From CALISC01 sp963545195 (GTDB lineage: Bacteria > Bacillota_I > Bacilli_A > Acholeplasmatales > Acholeplasmataceae), in contig CAUUIA010000016.1 of the NCBI GenBank assembly GCA_963545195.1, positions 1 to 14,917 on the forward strand: DNA of 14,917 nt, read 5' to 3'. Shown here piece after piece: positions 1 to 6,764 of the stretch. Under the pieces are notes generated by a model. It searched no databases. It had not been told where the DNA came from and worked only from the letters and a program-made list of their open reading frames with translations. Numbering within the stretch: the first letter of the stretch is position 1; the number at the start of each line of letters is the position of its first letter. Position numbers and translations under genes: made by a program.

Positions 1-36
1 GCTTGATAAAGCCGATAATTCTGTTTTAAATTTCAT
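1..36 (-). CDS. Possible 5' end of a divergent gene, runs off the left edge
   Basis: On the minus strand an ATG at 36-34 opens a frame of 12 codons without a stop to base 1, reading MKFKTELSALSS. A TATAAT box lies 17 nt upstream of the ATG, so the leader would be only about 10 nt. A GGAG lies at 42-39 but only 2 nt from the ATG, which is closer than usual. Codon choice (AAA, TTT, TTA, GAA) suits the AT-rich neighbourhood. Too little is visible to name a family. The call rests on promoter position and an open frame, and the fragment could be fortuitous. Confidence 0.4.
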   Translation of the reverse strand, partial: MKFKTELSALSS

Positions 37-53
37 ATCTCCGAAACTCAGGT

Positions 54-82
54 ATTATAGTCGGTTCAATACACTTTTTTAA
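54..82 (-). promoter_or_regulatory. Minus-strand promoter at the left edge
   Basis: A perfect -10 hexamer TATAAT (59-54 on the minus strand) is preceded after a 17-nt spacer by TTAAAA (82-77) as a weak -35. It points left, toward the ATG at 36. It implies divergent transcription from the DHFR operon. Confidence 0.45.
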
Positions 83-375
83 ATATGAAGCACTCAAAAT
101 TTCGTATAAAGTGAGTCAAAACACATCTTTTTTTAGGTTTTTAAGATAAAATTTCGAAATTAACATTTTTAAAAAAATTTAAACGCCTTATAAAGCGATT
201 AAAATATTTATATAAAATTATTAAATTCTAATATTTTTTATTTCAAAATCTAAAAGCAAAAACTTAAAGCAAATTTAATACACGTTAACTTGTTTAGAAA
301 TGTTGTTAAATTTTATTATGTTATCATTTTAGAGGAAAAAATAATTTTTTATAAAGGACTAATTTAGAGGAAACT
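83..375. other. AT-rich divergent intergenic region
   Basis: No gene is visible here. The stretch is very AT-rich, with long A and T runs. It holds a perfect 12-bp palindrome AATTTCGAAATT (150-161) and a 9-bp direct repeat AAAATTTCG (96-104 and 148-156), the second copy overlapping the palindrome. The arms ACTCA (92-96) and TGAGT (112-116) form a short inverted repeat. These could be regulator sites between two divergent promoters, but chance is a fair explanation in such AT-rich DNA. I see no tRNA, riboswitch or DnaA-box cluster. Confidence 0.5.
290..319 (+). promoter_or_regulatory. Putative promoter of the DHFR-methyltransferase operon
   Basis: TTGTTT (290-295) and TATTAT (314-319) are separated by 18 nt, giving an acceptable sigma-70-type promoter about 50 nt upstream of the DHFR start. 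The -35 is a partial match and the AT-rich background makes false matches likely. Confidence 0.35.
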
Positions 376-1182
376 ATGATTTTTTCAATTCTAGCAATAG
401 ATAAAAATAACTTAATCGGCAAAGAAAACAAATTGCCTTGGTACTACCCTTTAGACTTAAAACATTTTAAAGAAAAAACTTTTAATAAAAATGTTTTAAT
501 GGGTTTATCTACTTATGCTTCACTAACTGAAGACTATAATTTTAACCTTTCTCATTTTAAAGAAGTATTTGTCGTAAGTAAAGATGTTGTTTTTAAAAAT
601 AATAATGTTAAGTTAGTTTCAGATGTTGGTGAATTTTTAAACAATTTTGCAGAAGACCTTTTTATAATTGGCGGAAAAACCTTATTTGAAGAGACTTTAA
701 ACTCTTCTGATTTAGTTTATCTTACAAAAATAAATAAAGAATACACAGGTGATGTATACCTTAATTTTGATTTTTCTGATTTCAGAGAAATCAAAGAAAA
801 ACAAAACTACGAACTGACTTTTTTAACTTTACTTAAAAAAACTATTCCCGTTTTTAATATTAAGCACGTTTATCTAAAAGGAATTTTAAATAAAGAAAAA
901 ACTTTTGAGTTCAGACTAAACACACCAGACAGAAAAAAAATCAAAAAAGGCAGTTTAATTTGCCTGAAAAGCGATAGCCACACCTTGATTTCAAAAATTG
1001 GAAAAATGCATCATTATAAAAATTGGAAAACAGCCTTAATAAAACATTTTGACAGTGATTTTCACTATTGTTTCAAAAATCAAAATGAAGCTCTTTTAGA
1101 GCTTTCTAAGTACTACACGCAAGCAGATATCCAAAAATATGGTTTAGTTGCGTATGAACTAACAGAAGTTAAAAATGTATAA
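376..1182 (+). CDS. folA: Dihydrofolate reductase fused to a C-terminal ASCH (PUA-like) domain
   Basis: Residues 1 to about 153 are a DHFR domain, which reduces dihydrofolate to tetrahydrofolate with NADPH in the cytosol. The motif LPWYYPLDLKHFK aligns with the E. coli MPWNLPADLAWFK region, so Asp27 is the active-site acid; MGLSTY (42-47) matches the usual MGRKTW cofactor segment with the Arg lost; IIGG (about 97-100) is the second NADPH-binding glycine pair. Residues about 160-265 are an extra domain resembling ASCH proteins: KTFEFRLNTPDRKKIKKG (175-192) matches the KTxExR and GD-loop pattern, and YYTQADIQKYGLVAYEL (246-262) the typical C-terminal motif. ASCH proteins bind RNA or nucleosides, and some are acetylcytidine amidohydrolases. 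Normal DHFR is about 160 aa, so the fusion is unusual. The ATG at 376 has AGAGGA 4-5 nt upstream. The gene overlaps the next by 8 nt. DHFR is secure, ASCH likely. Confidence 0.88.
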   Translation: MIFSILAIDKNNLIGKENKLPWYYPLDLKHFKEKTFNKNVLMGLSTYASLTEDYNFNLSHFKEVFVVSKDVVFKNNNVKLVSDVGEFLNNFAEDLFIIGGKTLFEETLNSSDLVYLTKINKEYTGDVYLNFDFSDFREIKEKQNYELTFLTLLKKTIPVFNIKHVYLKGILNKEKTFEFRLNTPDRKKIKKGSLICLKSDSHTLISKIGKMHHYKNWKTALIKHFDSDFHYCFKNQNEALLELSKYYTQADIQKYGLVAYELTEVKNV

Positions 1183-2431
1183 AGTAGTTTGTTTTGCCTA
1201 TGACAAAGACGGTAGGGGTATCGTCAAATTGGACAACAAAGTAGGTTTTGTCAAAAATCTCTTAGTCGGTGAAGAGTGTATACTTACCAAAATTACAGAT
1301 AAAAAGAAATTCTTTGAAGCTGAAATTGACCACAAAGCAAATACCTTAACAAAACAATCTAAAGAAAGAGTGTCACAGACTTACAACGGAACCTACAATC
1401 TTTCTCATCTTTCTATTTCTGAACAACTTAACTTTCAGCAAGAAATCACTCAAAACTCATTTGAAAGAAGTGGTTTAGTTTTCCCAAAAATAGACAAATG
1501 TATATTTTCCGAAGTTGTGACTAATTACCGCAACAAAGCGGTGCTAATTGCAAATCATGAACTTAACTACACAAGACTAGGCTATCATTTTGAGAAAAGT
1601 AATCGTTTTTGTCTGCAAGACAAAAACATGCTTTACCCCATAACTTTGAATAACTTAATTTTTAAATTAAACGATGAATTAAAAGAACGCAAGACAACAC
1701 TTAAAGAAGTCGCCAAAGTTATTTTTAGAGCAAATTTAGAAAATGATTTTCAAGTTACTTTTATTTTAAAAAATAATAACTCAGAAACAGTCCACGAACT
1801 TTCTAACTTAAATTCTCTTTTAGCGCCAAATATATCTGTTCACTACATACTAAACGAAAGAATCTACATAGTTAAAGGAAGCCAGTTTATCACGCAAACA
1901 ATAGACGGCATCACCTATCTTTTAAATGGCCTTGCTTTCTTTCAAACAAACTCCTTTATGGTTGGAAAAATCTACAGAGAAATACTTAGAGAAATAAGGC
2001 GTGAAAACTGCGTTATTGACGCATTTTCAGGAATTTCTACAATCGGTCAATACATCGCTAAAACTGCTAAAAAAGTTTACTCAATTGAGATCAACAAAGA
2101 TGCCAATAACTGTGCTAGAAAATGCATAGAACTTAATAAAATTACTAATCTAGAAATACTTGAAGGAGATTTTACATTTCAGTTTAGTAAGGTCAAAAAT
2201 AAAGCAGACACAATAATTTTAGACCCACCCAAAGCAGGTGTTGAAAAGTCTGTGTTAATTGAATTAAACCAATCAAATTTAGTAAAAATTATTTATCTTT
2301 CTTGTAATCTAACTTCTTTAGTTCGTGACCTTAAAATTCTTAATAACTTTAAAATTACAAAAATCCTGCCTTTTAAAAACTTTCCCCAAACCGCAGAATG
2401 CGAGACTTTGGTGGTGTTAAGCCGAAAATAA
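1175..2431 (+). CDS. RlmD/TrmA-family RNA (uracil-5-)-methyltransferase, Fe-S cysteines largely missing
   Basis: This is a SAM-dependent 23S rRNA or tRNA m5U methyltransferase of the RumA/RlmCD group, at a typical length of 418 aa. An N-terminal TRAM-like segment (1-55) precedes the catalytic fold. FFQTNSF (255-261) matches the FFQxN motif; DAFSGIS (282-288) is SAM motif I; DPPKAG (350-355) is motif IV; SCNLTSLVRDL (376-386) carries the nucleophile Cys377; Glu410 in FPQTAECETLVVLS is the likely general base. Two oddities: the canonical CGGCxLxHLS cluster motif reads NGTYNLSHLS (71-80), so at least three of the four Fe-S ligands are absent, and the usual SCNP is SCNL. The start overlaps the DHFR-ASCH stop by 8 nt with no clear Shine-Dalgarno, suggesting coupled translation. 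Target base is unknown. Confidence 0.85.
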   Translation: MYKVVCFAYDKDGRGIVKLDNKVGFVKNLLVGEECILTKITDKKKFFEAEIDHKANTLTKQSKERVSQTYNGTYNLSHLSISEQLNFQQEITQNSFERSGLVFPKIDKCIFSEVVTNYRNKAVLIANHELNYTRLGYHFEKSNRFCLQDKNMLYPITLNNLIFKLNDELKERKTTLKEVAKVIFRANLENDFQVTFILKNNNSETVHELSNLNSLLAPNISVHYILNERIYIVKGSQFITQTIDGITYLLNGLAFFQTNSFMVGKIYREILREIRRENCVIDAFSGISTIGQYIAKTAKKVYSIEINKDANNCARKCIELNKITNLEILEGDFTFQFSKVKNKADTIILDPPKAGVEKSVLIELNQSNLVKIIYLSCNLTSLVRDLKILNNFKITKILPFKNFPQTAECETLVVLSRK

Positions 2432-2466
2432 AAAAGTTGTTTACCTGTCGGTAAACAACTTTTTTT
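2431..2466. terminator. Bidirectional rho-independent terminator
   Basis: A perfect 15-bp stem, AAAAAGTTGTTTACC (2431-2445) against GGTAAACAACTTTTT (2450-2464), closes on the tetraloop TGTC. The T run on the right ends plus-strand transcription of the methyltransferase gene, and the A run on the left acts as the T run for the minus-strand lipoprotein operon. It sits directly between the two convergent stop codons. Confidence 0.93.
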
Positions 2467-2478
2467 AAAGACTTTAAG

Positions 2479-5400
2479 TTATTTAAAGTTAAAACCAAAA
2501 ATCAAAGATGCACCAAGTTCACCTTGTGGTGCTTTGGGGTTTAGTCCTTTAACCGGGATACTGATGTTAACAAAAGTATCGTAGTTTTGTTTTTTGGCAA
2601 CTGACACAACTGCGTCGTAAACTAGGCGTTTAAATGCTTTTTGAATTAGGTCTTTTTTACTACCTGGTTCTTTTAACAGCTCTTCTAAGTTTTTAATCGG
2701 ATCTTCTCGGTTGTCAACAGAAGACGGCATTAAGAAACGACCTGAGAAGAACTCAGAGACAGCAGGTGACTTGTAGTAGTAACTGCAGTCTTCTTTGCCT
2801 GCTGGCAAATCAGGACACTTATAGCGTCTGCGAATTGTGTTAATTAGTTTATTTTTAGGCTCGCCGTACACGCCGAGTGAGTTTTTTTCACGGTACTCAA
2901 AGTCAAAAGTAATGTCAAAAGTTTCTCTGCGGTGACAACGGTGATAGGTTTCAGGAAGCGGTTTTCCAGGTTCTGGAATAGCCTCTGGAAAGTCAATTCG
3001 GCCAGTTGAAAGTAAGAAAGGGGTTTTGATGTATTTAGCGCCATTTTTTTCAATTAAGAACTCAAAATTACGGCCATTTGCTTGGTTTGAGTTAGCCTGC
3101 AGTTCATTTAAAATACTTTGGATAAATGTTTTTAACTGATGGATGTTAAAAATCTTAAAGAAGTCGTTGTTTAGTGGAGTTAAAGTATTTAGTTCAGTAT
3201 TTTTTAGATAAACGTTTGGATCTGAGTTGTAGTAAAAAGTTTTCTTAATCCAGTCAGCGCCTTCAAACTCAGGTACTAACTCTCCAGGTTTTCGGCTTTG
3301 AATTGATCTGGTTGTATTAAACAAAGTAAGTTCGCGGTTTTCAAATTCATTGGCGCTGTAGTCTAGTTTAGTAGTTCTACGCATATCTTGAAGTAGAAAA
3401 CCTGGTGCTCCGTTAATACCAATATAACTGTCTTGCATGTAGACAAAAGACTTAAATAATGCCAGTCTTTGTAGTTCTGGGTTTAAGGCTTTAACTTCAT
3501 TCATTTCAGACTCAGGAGTTTGCTTAGTTTCGTAGTGTCCGTTGTCGTTCATGTAGTGAACTCCGTCCAAGAAATTGTTTTCAATTTTGGAGTTAAAGAA
3601 ATAAGAAGCAGTAGCCTCAAGTTGACGATATCCGTAGCCGTGGTTGCGTAGAACTGAATTTGCAAAAGTTAATTTTGACTTAGTCGCAACCACTCCGTGA
3701 ATTCCCCCAAAATAAGCAGGAACAGATTTAGAGTTATCTAAATGCAGCACAGGTCCACTTACTCCAACGTTGCCGGTAACTTCAATATTTCTAAGCGTAT
3801 TTGTGACATCAGCCATTGTAAAAAATGAAAAAATACCGTATGTGTGGTCAGGTAAACCAAATTCTGCAAAGTCTATCGTGTAGTATCTGGCGATGTTGCT
3901 TGCATCAATTTGGAAGTAATTGCCGTTTAGATTTAAAGAACGGTAATTTTGCTCACCACGACTGAAATGTGCATATCGCCAATAAATTGAACCAACCTCA
4001 CCTATTTTGCTTTCAATAGGATCACCATTATCATCTACTGCTGTATCAATATTTTGCGAACCTCTGCGGTTTTTTTCCAAAAGCAGGTCGCCTTCTGGCG
4101 CTGCAAAATTTGGTTTTGGTGGGATTTTTTCAAATTGACCAGGTAAGTCTTCTACTTTAATATTTCGTTGCAAGAATACATTTGAGTATTTTCTCGCACC
4201 ACGCACATACATTCTTAGTTCTAAGTCTGTGTAGGCGTTGTGTCCTTCTTTTAAAGTAATTTCTTCGCGGTCTGTGTATAAATTAGTTTTAGTTGTATTA
4301 TTAGCCAGTTTAGAAATTCCGGAAATTGTGGCCTCAATCGCAATTTTTTTGTTTTTTAATGCAGGATCTTTAAAAGTGATTTTGCCAGCGTTAATTTCAT
4401 ACTGAGACTGTCTTAAGAGTGTTTTGCTTTCACTATCTTTTAACACAAATGTGGGAATAATTTTTTTAAACATCAGTTGCTCAACACTAAACAAAGTTTC
4501 AATAGTTGTAATAAACTTGTTTTCAACATCACTAAAGCGGGCTTTTCTGATGTTTGCAGAAAGTTCTGGAATGTATTCGTTGTTCATCCCAACTTCTTTG
4601 GTGTATTTTTTGTCAAAGTCTTTAAAAGTCTTACTGCGTTCTTTCTTTTCGTCGTATTTATAGACTTGCCCGTTTAAGTTAAACTTTTCAATTGTGTAAG
4701 AAACTGAATAAACATATTGAGTTACGGTAGTTTTTCCGTCTTTAGTTTCGTTGTAGTATACTCGATAAACTCCAGGTTCCTTAAAAGCAAACTCGTTATT
4801 TTTAATTTCAAGGTTGTCTATAACCGCTTGTTTGGTGTATTTTGTGTTAATAACTCTTTGGCGGTCTTTTAAGTTAAGTTCAACTGTGGTGTGAATTGGA
4901 CGGTGGCGGTGTTTAACTTGTGGATCTAAGTTATCAATTTGTTCAGTTGAAGTTTCTTTGACTTTAACTTCTGTGTCTTTTTGCATTTTGAAGTTAACAG
5001 AAGTACCACTATGCGCTTTGCCGTTTACCAAAATCTCGTATTTAGAGTTTGGGTTTGACTCTTTTAGCGTTAAGGTAACGTCCGCGCCTTCTGGTAAGTC
5101 CAGAGTTGTGTAGTTTTGTGCTAAATCAAATAAATTACGGTCGTAGTTTAAGCGGTGGGTTTTAAAACCATCCAAAATAACTTCTAGGGTAATGTCTTTG
5201 TCGATTTTAAAAGAATACTCAAAATTAGACTCAAACTGAGTAGGCACGCCGTTTACCTTAAACTCTTTTAAAAACGCTCGGTATTGTTCTTTTAAACTAA
5301 CAACAACTTCTTCGCCGTAAGGCACTTTGTTTAAATCACTGTGTTGAGTTTTAAACTCAAGGTAAGGCGAAGTTGAGATTTTGAAGTTAACGTCTTTTTC

Positions 5401-6021
5401 GTCATAAAATACTTTAATTTCTAAATCTGCATTAACTTTATATTCAAATAGCGAAGTTTCAAGGTCATCTGGATTGTTTTTAAAGAAACCATTTTGATTT
5501 GTTTCAAAATACCTACGGTCATGTTCGCCAAACTGTAGCATAAACGGAGCCTTTGGCTTAATTTTGACTTTAAAAAGCAAAGTGCTTCCCGCCTCTACTT
5601 TATTTAAGTCAACTCCGGTTGGCGGATTTGGCTTGCCAACATAGGAAACCGCTTCAATTTCTTTTGGTAGTTTAACGCGATAGAAACCTGAAAACACTAG
5701 TTTAATTTTTAGGTCTTTATCGACTTTAACTTGAAACTTGTTATCTGTGATATGCACACCTAAGTTATTGTAAGTCACGTCGTTGATAAGCAGATCCTTA
5801 AACTCACGGTTTTTTAGATTCAGCTCAAAGTGCAAAATTGTGTTTTTGGGAACTTTTTTAAAGTCAGTGACTGTAACTAACTTACCGTTTCGCTCAGCGC
5901 CAAAATAGGTAAGTTCATCTTTGTTGAACTCAACTTTTTGAAAAACTCCTCCACATGCAGCCAGTAGCACTGAGGATACAAACAATATAAATAAATAGGT
6001 TAATTTTTTTAAAATACTCAT
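2479..6021 (-). CDS. Large lipoprotein with beta-rich repeats and a putative beta-helix (paralog of the 10644-13832 lipoprotein)
   Basis: An 1180-aa surface lipoprotein. The signal peptide ends in SSVLLAAC with lipidated Cys23. Residues about 30-355 hold four diverged repeats of 70-95 aa, each with a VPxG/VEAG turn, a VNG-like strand and a kxDxxIxV end, resembling InlB-type B-repeats. An Ig-like segment (about 370-442) follows. Residues 595-621 (NAYTDLELR ... VFLQRNI), a DDNGD loop (663-667) and a short-strand region (about 695-880, LRNIEVTGN, KLTFANSVL, SKIENN) suggesting a right-handed beta-helix are shared with the upstream paralog. The C-terminal third has Cys1029, Cys1069 and Cys1079. 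The ATG at 6021 overlaps the preceding TGA by one base (TGATG), with AAGGAGG 10 nt upstream; a TTG at 6024 is the alternative. Function unknown. Operon position ties it to the ABC transporter. The gene is certain, the fold assignments inferred. Confidence 0.85.
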   Translation of the reverse strand: MSILKKLTYLFILFVSSVLLAACGGVFQKVEFNKDELTYFGAERNGKLVTVTDFKKVPKNTILHFELNLKNREFKDLLINDVTYNNLGVHITDNKFQVKVDKDLKIKLVFSGFYRVKLPKEIEAVSYVGKPNPPTGVDLNKVEAGSTLLFKVKIKPKAPFMLQFGEHDRRYFETNQNGFFKNNPDDLETSLFEYKVNADLEIKVFYDEKDVNFKISTSPYLEFKTQHSDLNKVPYGEEVVVSLKEQYRAFLKEFKVNGVPTQFESNFEYSFKIDKDITLEVILDGFKTHRLNYDRNLFDLAQNYTTLDLPEGADVTLTLKESNPNSKYEILVNGKAHSGTSVNFKMQKDTEVKVKETSTEQIDNLDPQVKHRHRPIHTTVELNLKDRQRVINTKYTKQAVIDNLEIKNNEFAFKEPGVYRVYYNETKDGKTTVTQYVYSVSYTIEKFNLNGQVYKYDEKKERSKTFKDFDKKYTKEVGMNNEYIPELSANIRKARFSDVENKFITTIETLFSVEQLMFKKIIPTFVLKDSESKTLLRQSQYEINAGKITFKDPALKNKKIAIEATISGISKLANNTTKTNLYTDREEITLKEGHNAYTDLELRMYVRGARKYSNVFLQRNIKVEDLPGQFEKIPPKPNFAAPEGDLLLEKNRRGSQNIDTAVDDNGDPIESKIGEVGSIYWRYAHFSRGEQNYRSLNLNGNYFQIDASNIARYYTIDFAEFGLPDHTYGIFSFFTMADVTNTLRNIEVTGNVGVSGPVLHLDNSKSVPAYFGGIHGVVATKSKLTFANSVLRNHGYGYRQLEATASYFFNSKIENNFLDGVHYMNDNGHYETKQTPESEMNEVKALNPELQRLALFKSFVYMQDSYIGINGAPGFLLQDMRRTTKLDYSANEFENRELTLFNTTRSIQSRKPGELVPEFEGADWIKKTFYYNSDPNVYLKNTELNTLTPLNNDFFKIFNIHQLKTFIQSILNELQANSNQANGRNFEFLIEKNGAKYIKTPFLLSTGRIDFPEAIPEPGKPLPETYHRCHRRETFDITFDFEYREKNSLGVYGEPKNKLINTIRRRYKCPDLPAGKEDCSYYYKSPAVSEFFSGRFLMPSSVDNREDPIKNLEELLKEPGSKKDLIQKAFKRLVYDAVVSVAKKQNYDTFVNISIPVKGLNPKAPQGELGASLIFGFNFK

Positions 6022-6749
6022 CAATCATTCTCCTCCTTTTCTGCAGCCTTGTGGAAATCAAATGAGATGTTTTTAATTAAATCACTGGCTGAGTTTTTAA
6101 GTGGTTTTATAGTTACGCTGTATGAATACTCGTCAAACTTAGCGGTTTCTTCAATGTTTTTATTTAAAATAAACTCAAAGAAAACTATACCGTTAAACCC
6201 GTTTGCACGAACATTTAAGTACTGGTTTTTGTCCGTAAGAATATTAGATTTATCAGTTTGCCAGTCTTTAAACTCAAAGTCATATGACTTATTAGGGTCT
6301 GCTAAAACTCTCTTGTCTTTGTGTTTAATGTCAATAGTTACGCCTTCAAAATTAGCGTAGTTTGGCCAGTTTTCAACAAACAAATAAAAAGTGTGCTTAG
6401 GTTTTTCGGTGACATACTGGTTATTAGCTTCTTTAAAGAACCTTAAAATTGGGATATTGTTGTCTTTGAAGTTCATTTCAACCAAAGTTTTGGTGTAGTC
6501 AGTTGTTGAGTTTGCTTTTCTTTGTAGTGCTTTAATTTGGTCTAAGTAATTTAGTTTCTTTTCATACATATCTTCAATTGAAAGTCTGCGCAGAGACTTT
6601 ATGGCTTTTTTTGAAGTTGTATACCACAGACGCAAATCGTTAACAGGGGTTTGACTTGGAATTTGAATAGGTCTCGTACCAAACGCTGCAACCAATCCAA
6701 GTGAAACAAATATTAAGATAGTAATTAAAAAGAAGGTAAATTTTTTCAT
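6021..6749 (-). CDS. Small membrane-anchored extracellular protein, unknown family
   Basis: A 242-aa protein with an N-terminal hydrophobic segment (about 4-22) after MKK, either a signal anchor or an uncleaved signal peptide. There is no lipobox Cys. A charged, probably helical stretch (about 46-80, containing IEDMYEKKLNYLDQIKALQ) is followed by alternating hydrophobic strands (about 90-235) suggesting a beta-sandwich on the outer face. The Shine-Dalgarno AAGGAG (6761-6756) sits 6 nt before the ATG, and the gap from the permease gene is 15 nt. It is the counterpart by position, topology and size of the 272-aa protein at 13847-14665: each directly precedes a beta-helix lipoprotein. Sequence similarity between the two is weak and I do not claim homology. 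It could be a partner or chaperone of the lipoprotein. Confidence 0.8.
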   Translation of the reverse strand: MKKFTFFLITILIFVSLGLVAAFGTRPIQIPSQTPVNDLRLWYTTSKKAIKSLRRLSIEDMYEKKLNYLDQIKALQRKANSTTDYTKTLVEMNFKDNNIPILRFFKEANNQYVTEKPKHTFYLFVENWPNYANFEGVTIDIKHKDKRVLADPNKSYDFEFKDWQTDKSNILTDKNQYLNVRANGFNGIVFFEFILNKNIEETAKFDEYSYSVTIKPLKNSASDLIKNISFDFHKAAEKEEND

Positions 6750-6755
6750 TTAAAA

Positions 6756-6761
6756 CTCCTT
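6756..6761 (-). promoter_or_regulatory. Strong ribosome binding site before the 242-aa gene
   Basis: AAGGAG reads at 6761-6756 on the minus strand, 6 nt from the ATG at 6749. It gives independent translation initiation to the second half of the operon, unlike the two coupled transporter genes upstream. Confidence 0.75.
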
Positions 6762-6764
6762 TTG

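Noticed and set aside
2..82. Plus-strand open frame ending in TAA at 80-82, possibly the tail of a gene entering from the left.
   Set aside because: It uses several codons rare for this DNA (CCG, CTC, AGG, CGG) and conflicts with the minus-strand TATAAT promoter and ATG in the same place.
2479..2520. C-terminal strand ending FGFNFK in one lipoprotein and YRFQS in the other, resembling outer-membrane beta-barrel C-terminal signals.
   Set aside because: Both proteins have lipoprotein signals, and the genome looks Gram-positive or mollicute-like, so an outer membrane is unlikely.
6022..6024. TTG at 6024 as the start of the 1180-aa lipoprotein.
   Set aside because: The adjacent ATG at 6021 is a better start codon, is coupled to the upstream TGA, and has AAGGAGG at usable spacing. 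TTG is not excluded.
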